A DNA stretch of 64,000 nucleotides. Origin: Aquanectria penicillioides (Eukaryota > Ascomycota > Sordariomycetes > Hypocreales > Nectriaceae). This document shows, piece by piece, positions 58,701-64,000 of this stretch (its first letter is position 1; each line of letters opens with the position of its first letter). The DNA lies in the NCBI GenBank assembly GCA_003415625.1, contig PYIU01000003.1, forward strand, positions 6,758,001-6,822,000, given 5' to 3'. A model generated the notes under the pieces. That model was not told the origin of the DNA, ran no database searches, and saw nothing but the letters and a program-made list of their open reading frames with translations. The position numbers and the translations under genes are program-made.

Positions 58701-61700
58701 TATATCACCGCGCTTCAGCCAAGACCAAGGCCAGGAGAAAGTTTTTAAAGCTATCCATGCAAGACATAGTAACCGGTTTCTTAAAAACCCGAAATGAGAA
58801 TCTCCTGCCGGGCAGCCTGGACGCAGGTACCAGTCTAGTTGGAAATGATACATCATCAGATAAGCCTTGAATTGGCACGTGATACGCTTGCTACGTACAT
58901 GGTGAAGGGCACAGAGTAGTTAGTGCCCTTGGGCCTGGAAGAGGGGCTAGCGCTGAGTGTCTTCAATGAAAAACAAAACACTAGAATGCGAGCTCCAGCC
59001 CTGAGGGCTGGTGGTAGGTAACAAGACTGGGATCTATCTAGAGCACGTGGGAAACTAGTCCTCCCAACCTTGATGGCTCTTGTGGGCCGTCTGGCATCAA
59101 CAACACGGCCTTTGACTGACCGGTGAATTAGGTGAAGGACTGTACGTATCACAATTCCAGCATTTTGGGTACCAATCAGTCATTTATGCGCTCTGACCTA
59201 CTATCCCATAGCAACGGTATCCCAACTTGTGCGTGGACCTATAGGCCTATCACCTGGAGGCAACCATCTGGCCTCGACTCATGCGACCAGTGCCGAAGGA
59301 GTTGTGTGTATGTGTGCGTGTGCGTGTGCGTGTGCGTGTGCGTGTGTGTGTGTGTATGTGTGTGTGTGTGTGATACCTACTTTATGGCCTCGTTTTATTA
59401 CCGCCTCACTGTATTGTGATATGATCCCTTGCTCGCATTGCTATGCTCCCTCGGCAGCCCCTGATTCGCCATCTGCCTGGAAGCATCCTTTCGCCCCTTA
59501 ACGCAACGCGTTGTAGGAGTTCGCGGTGCTAAAAAAAAAGTGACATCTGACTTGGGCTTTTGTCAGCACCAGTCTCCCCTCGCTGCCCTGTATCTTCGTA
59601 AGATGAATCTCAATGAGGGGAATGCTGATGCCTCGACATTTGAAGCCATGTCTTCACTGGTTGACTCACCAGAGGCCAACCTCCGTATTTTCGAAGCGAT
59701 CTATGCCCTAGCCCATCACGCCTCGTAGATTGGCCCTGACGCATCTGTATTGTGCCACGTATAATAGCCCCTAGCCAGCTGAGATGCTGTCAAAGCCCAA
59801 TCGCATAAAACGTTGGTGAGGGTGAGGCCAGCAATGAGTCGCGACGAGCACTTGGCAGGCAATGAGAGGTCAAGCACTTGTATGGATATGACTCGTGGAG
59901 AGCGACATCATAGTTGACGATTTGGGCAAGCGAATCGCATCTCCAGTGTTTGTAGGCAACAATTAGGCAGCGTGGCCGACTGTCTATCGACAGGTTGAAA
60001 TATACTGGAGATGTTGAAACGAAAGGCCAGGGAAAAGCTTGGATACTGCTTAGGATTAGGTTTCAATTCAGCTGATCTTTCCTCGCTCGGCGGGATGAGG
60101 AGGCATTGATACTTGATCTTATTGGTTCCTCTGCCAAGAGAAAGTTGATTCGCCACCACAGGTGACGAGCTGTGGATATTGCAGGCGAGCATCATTTGAG
60201 GCTGTTGGATGGCGAGGGACCGCATCGTGGCTTTACTAAGTGGTCTCGTGCTCGGTTTCGACTAGTTGCCCCCCTTTTTCGCTTCAGCCGTTGAGAGTTG
60301 GCAGTGACGATGTTGTTGTTTTGCTATTGTGGCCTAGTTTCCCCCGGGCTTTGGGTAACGCGGCCATTCGCTTGTGAGATACATTGGGGGTATTGGGCCG
60401 AAGAAAGGTAGCCCTCGTGAATTTTCGAAGCTGAGCGTCCGTGGTTGGCCGTGAGCTGCGCGAGGCACCCAATATTTGGTCATGTAAGCCCTCTATGGGT
60501 CAGCACTGGTGGTCCGCTGGAGAAATGAGAAAACACGACGCGGTACTCCAGCCAGCCCCAACCTCACAGACTGCGTCTCATCTGCATACGAACAACGAGC
60601 AGAATTCTGGAAACTGAGGCCCCTCCTGGAGAAGGTAAGGCAAAGAAGGGTAAACGCACTCGACTGAGGTAGTTGGACATGGTCGCGAGTGGTCCGCCTT
60701 GGCTTGGCGGACGGGTGCTTCTGGAACAAGTTTGAAGTTCCGCAATAGGCGTACAAAGGGCTAAAAAAGAAAGAAAAAAAAGAAAAAAAGACACTTCAAG
60801 GACCATACAGTAATAGTAATGGTGGGAGCGCAGCCAGTTAACTGTGCCATCAACAGGAAAGGGGAGCCTGTGCGTGCCGCTAAGGAGAGCCGGCGAGAAA
60901 AGAGAGTTGGAAAAGACAAGTTTAGCCGTCACTGAGCTTGATGGATTAAGTTGCGCATGACAGGTTCTGAGCAGAGTGACATAAGTCATGAAGAGGCCGC
61001 TGACTCCAACTCAGCAACTCACCCTACATCTGATGACGAGATTGTAGCATTAGAACCTCGAACCTCCGTCCCCCCATTCCCCCATGTGCCTAGTCCTATC
61101 TCATCCCGTACAACCTATGAACAAACATCACCTTTACGTATTCAGATCCATCTACTCTAAATTAATTATCGAGCGTAGAGGACATGATGAAGAGGGGAGA
61201 GAATGGCTATTGTGTTGAGACAAGGGCAGTATATTCCTAAATGGCAGATTGGGGGGAGGGGGTGGGAGGGGGAGGTAAGGGTGTGAGTGTATTGGGAGGG
61301 CTCAAATACGTGCGATCTTGCTTAGTTCGCGAACCACACGAGATTTTATTTAAGACTCTTCCATTACCTGGGATGTTCTCGAGTTCAAATCACTTGTGCT
61401 TCCTTGAATAATTTAGCCCCATTGGCTCATTTTCTTTGGGTTCCTGTCTACGCCATCGCAAAGCTCCTTCCATGCCAACGCTACGCCCCTTGCCCCTCCA
61501 ACTTGAGTAATAAGAGAGAGGTACCCGCTGACCCACACAGAGCCGCAAGCAAAGTGGTCCGCGCCCCATTATTTTGCGAACTACTTTTTTAAGGCAACCA
61601 CAGCGGTGTTGGCTCGGATACCCTTGGAGGTGCAACACCTCATTCCAAATCGTGCAAAATCCTGGCCCAAATGAACGCGATCCAGTTCGCCCTGACGAAA

Positions 61701-62319
61701 ACATTCTCGTGCCACCACGGCCACTTCCCTTAGCCGTTGCAATCCGTCATACACACAATCACAGCCTGCGACACATCTGAATAGAGGTAAGCGTTGCGAT
61801 CGGGACACTGGGGGCGAACATTCAAACACCCAAGCGACCCCCTCTCTCCGCCAGAGGCACAGACAGTTCCCCCACCCTCCCATCACGCACCTCAACTGCA
61901 CTCGTCTTTTCCCAACCACTCAGAACTTGCCCGGGTCGAACCCTGCTTCAAGAGATTTGCTTGAAGGCGTGGAGCCCTTCCAGTGGCCATTTCCCTCTCA
62001 GACGCTGCCCCTTCCCCGACCGGCCGCTCGCCCTGTTCTCCAAACTTGGGCTCCGAATCCCAGCCTGAGCATTGCCTCTGTCGCCACTCCCCTCATCAAC
62101 ACTTGTTTGCCTTGGTCGTATTGTCCGCCCCCCAAAAGCCAGGTCCACGAATCTTCCGTTGGCTAATACCTATTTTCTCCCAGTCATACAGTGCACCACC
62201 GGTCACCACAAAACTGCATCCGGTCCTACCATTCACCCTGCTTTGATATCACGCAAAAAACTCGACATCTATGCTTTGGCGAGGACGGGGACCTAAAAGA
62301 AAGAAAAAACGACGACGAT
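55789..62319. other. Large gene-free interval
   Basis: 6.5 kb with only short, unsupported open frames. No transposon domain, terminal repeat or RNA gene was recognised. It contains a long GT/GC microsatellite at 59303-59372 and several A/T runs (55940s, 57019-57035, 60768-60788). The last 400 bp should hold the promoter of the Est1-domain gene. Confidence 0.4.
59303..59372. repeat. Compound (GT)n/(GTGTGC)n microsatellite
   Basis: About 70 bp of GT with regular GC interruptions (period 6 in the first half), the longest simple repeat in the window. Confidence 0.93.
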
Positions 62320-64000
62320 ATGGACTTTACGAAGAAATGGGTGACCCACCTCCGTAATAATCATCGGCAGGAGGTGTCTGCCACACAACATACGTTCTTA
62401 TGTCCTCTGTGTTCAAACGACCTACCCACGGAGTTTGACGCCTTCCAAGCGCACGTTCGGGGGAGTCCTGAGGCCCACTCCGCATGGAGTACCGATGACG
62501 CTATTGAAAATGCATTTAAGAGTATAAAAGCCGCGAGGAAGTCGTAAGTCGAAAACTCACATCACTTGAATTTTGCTTTGAGGCTCTCCCTAACCCCTTC
62601 TAGGCGTGCCGATACACAACAGCCCTACCGATCACAAAAACGCCGGATGGACGACCCGGACGGTTCCGACTCAGATACTCCCCGATCGAGCTTAGATCCC
62701 GGTGACGGAGAAGGCCCATTGTCAAAGAAGCGGTCCCCGCCTGCTTCGGTAGATCACCCGGAGTCTACCCCCACTCATATTCGGAGCCGAGCCCGGCCAA
62801 TAGAAACAACAGATTCGTATAATCGGGGCCCGAAGAATCCAAGTGGTAGGCAATTATGGACCGAGGGAGATGGAACGCGGCCCAAGGAGCTGCCGGGCCG
62901 CTCGGTACCAGTTGCCTCACCTTCTGCCTCCCGTCAACCACCTGCAGGCAAGGCCAGTAGACAACAGATATCAACCCAACCTAACCGACCTCAACCTCAA
63001 GAGGTTGACTCCACTTCTCAGATGATGTTACAACCAGAGACACGCCCGATCTCACAAGATCAGCTTGTCGCTGAGGTCAAAGGGATCTATGCTGGCCTAG
63101 TAATGGTTGAGACAAAATGCATAGAAGTGGATAATGCTCAGTCTTCTAATACTGATGCCAACAAGTTGAACAATGAACAATGGCAGGCGTTGATAGCTCT
63201 CCACAGAACTTTACTTCACGAGCATCACGACTTCTTCCTGGCCAGTCAACACCCCTCAGCTAGTGCTCCTCTAAGACGACTGGCATCTAAATACGCAATG
63301 CCAGCTCGTATGTGGCGCCATGGCATTCATTCATTCCTTGAGTTGCTCCGACATAGGCTACCAGCATCGCTGGAGCATATGTTGACTTTCCTATATCTTG
63401 CTTATAGTATGATGGCACTTCTCTACGAGACAGTCCCTGCGTTTGAAGATACTTGGATTGAGTGCTTGGGAGACCTGGGCCGATACAGGATGGCCATCGA
63501 AGACGATGACATCCGCGACCGAGAAGTCTGGACTGGCGTGAGCCGGCACTGGTATAGTAAAGCATCGGACAAGTCGCCTACTACTGGTCGACTTTACCAC
63601 CACCTGGCAATTTTAGCAAGGCCCAATGCTTTGCAGCAACTCTATTATTACACTAAGAGTTTATGCGTGCCGATTCCTTTCTTGAGTGCGAAAGAGAGCG
63701 TCATGACACTATTTGACCCGGTGCTGGGGACCAACTCATCTCGGCTCGCCCCAATAGATGCGGCTTTCGTGCGCGTGCACGGTATCCTCTTTTCAGGGAA
63801 GTCAAAGCAAAGACTCGATGAGTCGATGGAAGAATTTTTGGGACTTCTTGATACCCATATTGGCAGGACAACGAAGCGATGGCTTGAAGCTGGGTTAGTC
63901 TTACTCTGTGAATGTTAACATCGGCTCTTTCTAACACCAAAAAAAAAACAGCTATTTTATTGCTATCGCGCTTGCGTGCTCCCTTATGGGATACGGCGAC
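62320..64000 (+). CDS. Est1-type DNA/RNA-binding domain protein with N-terminal zinc finger, 3' end cut off by the window edge
   Basis: Fungal protein combining a C2H2-like finger with the 14-3-3/TPR-like Est1 domain found in Est1, Ebs1 and SMG5-7. Exons: 62320-62543, 62604-63893 and 63952 to the edge (donors GTAAGT and GTTAGT). The finger has C28, C31, H45 and H53 (CPLCSND...FQAHVRG...EAH). A Ser/Pro/Arg-rich linker of about 170 residues follows. The Est1 domain contains LLHEHHDFFLASQHPSAS, then MPARMWRHGIHSFLELLRHR, the hallmark TGRLYHHLAILARPNALQQL and YYYTKSLCVPIPFLSAKES, ending at present in FIAIALACSLMGYGD. Est1/SMG proteins act in telomerase recruitment or nonsense-mediated decay; these fungal zinc-finger versions are uncharacterised, so function is inference. 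C-terminus missing. Confidence 0.85.

Noticed and set aside
1..64000. CRISPR arrays, operons, riboswitches, ribosome-binding sites
   Set aside because: The window is eukaryotic nuclear DNA; none of these is expected or seen.

Overview
The window is a stretch of nuclear DNA from a filamentous ascomycete (Pezizomycotina, most probably Sordariomycetes). The grounds are short spliceosomal introns, mostly 50-100 nt with GTRNGT donors and CTRAY...YAG acceptors, pyrimidine-rich leaders before start codons, and gene families or family versions typical of that group: a WIPI-type SVP1-like protein 2, ATG29, a Cdc11-type septin, a dynein light intermediate chain, an Arb2-domain protein and a fungal Est1-domain protein with an N-terminal zinc finger. 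No bacterial operon, rRNA, tRNA, CRISPR array, recognisable transposon or secondary-metabolite cluster was seen. Species cannot be fixed from the sequence alone.

Layout. 0-10 kb: FSH-type serine hydrolase (-, cut by the left edge), ATP synthase subunit ATP18 (-, a 61-residue protein spread over four small exons), NIPSNAP-family protein (+), Rogdi/RAVE-type protein (-), RNase P/MRP subunit POP7 (+), DUF3237 protein (-). 9.7-18.4 kb: gene-free, with microsatellites and, at its end, a long pyrimidine-rich leader. 18.4-26.2 kb: Och1-type mannosyltransferase (+), ACSF2-like acyl-CoA synthetase (+), ceramide synthase (-). 26.2-31.7 kb: gene-free. 31.7-55.8 kb: a dense housekeeping block with mostly alternating strands: BXI1-type TMBIM protein (+), septin (-), HSV2 (+), IST3/cwf29 spliceosome protein (-), dynein light intermediate chain (+), DUF255/SSP411 protein (-), ATG29 (+), Arb2-domain protein (+), a conserved mitochondrial membrane protein of unknown function (-), Tcd-type tRNA t6A dehydratase (+). 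55.8-62.3 kb: gene-free. 62.3-64 kb: Est1-domain protein (+), cut by the right edge.

The genes are unrelated housekeeping functions rather than a pathway. Several are mitochondrial (ATP18, NIPSNAP, the 550-residue membrane protein, Tcd, possibly the acyl-CoA synthetase). Two head-to-head mitochondrial pairs share an upstream region: ATP18/NIPSNAP and the 550-residue protein/Tcd. HSV2 and ATG29 are autophagy-related genes about 10 kb apart.

The most striking observation concerns sequence quality rather than a new system. Six otherwise intact genes (Rogdi, septin, HSV2, IST3, dynein light intermediate chain, Arb2) are broken by nine single-base indels, all lying in or beside runs of one base, and eight of the nine are missing one base. 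This is what uncorrected long-read or pyrosequencing assemblies look like, so automatic gene models here are likely to be truncated or to contain false introns. Of the biological features, a 10-nt microexon in ATG29 and the uncharacterised 550-residue mitochondrial protein are the most worth following up. I did not find a convincing previously undescribed multi-gene system.
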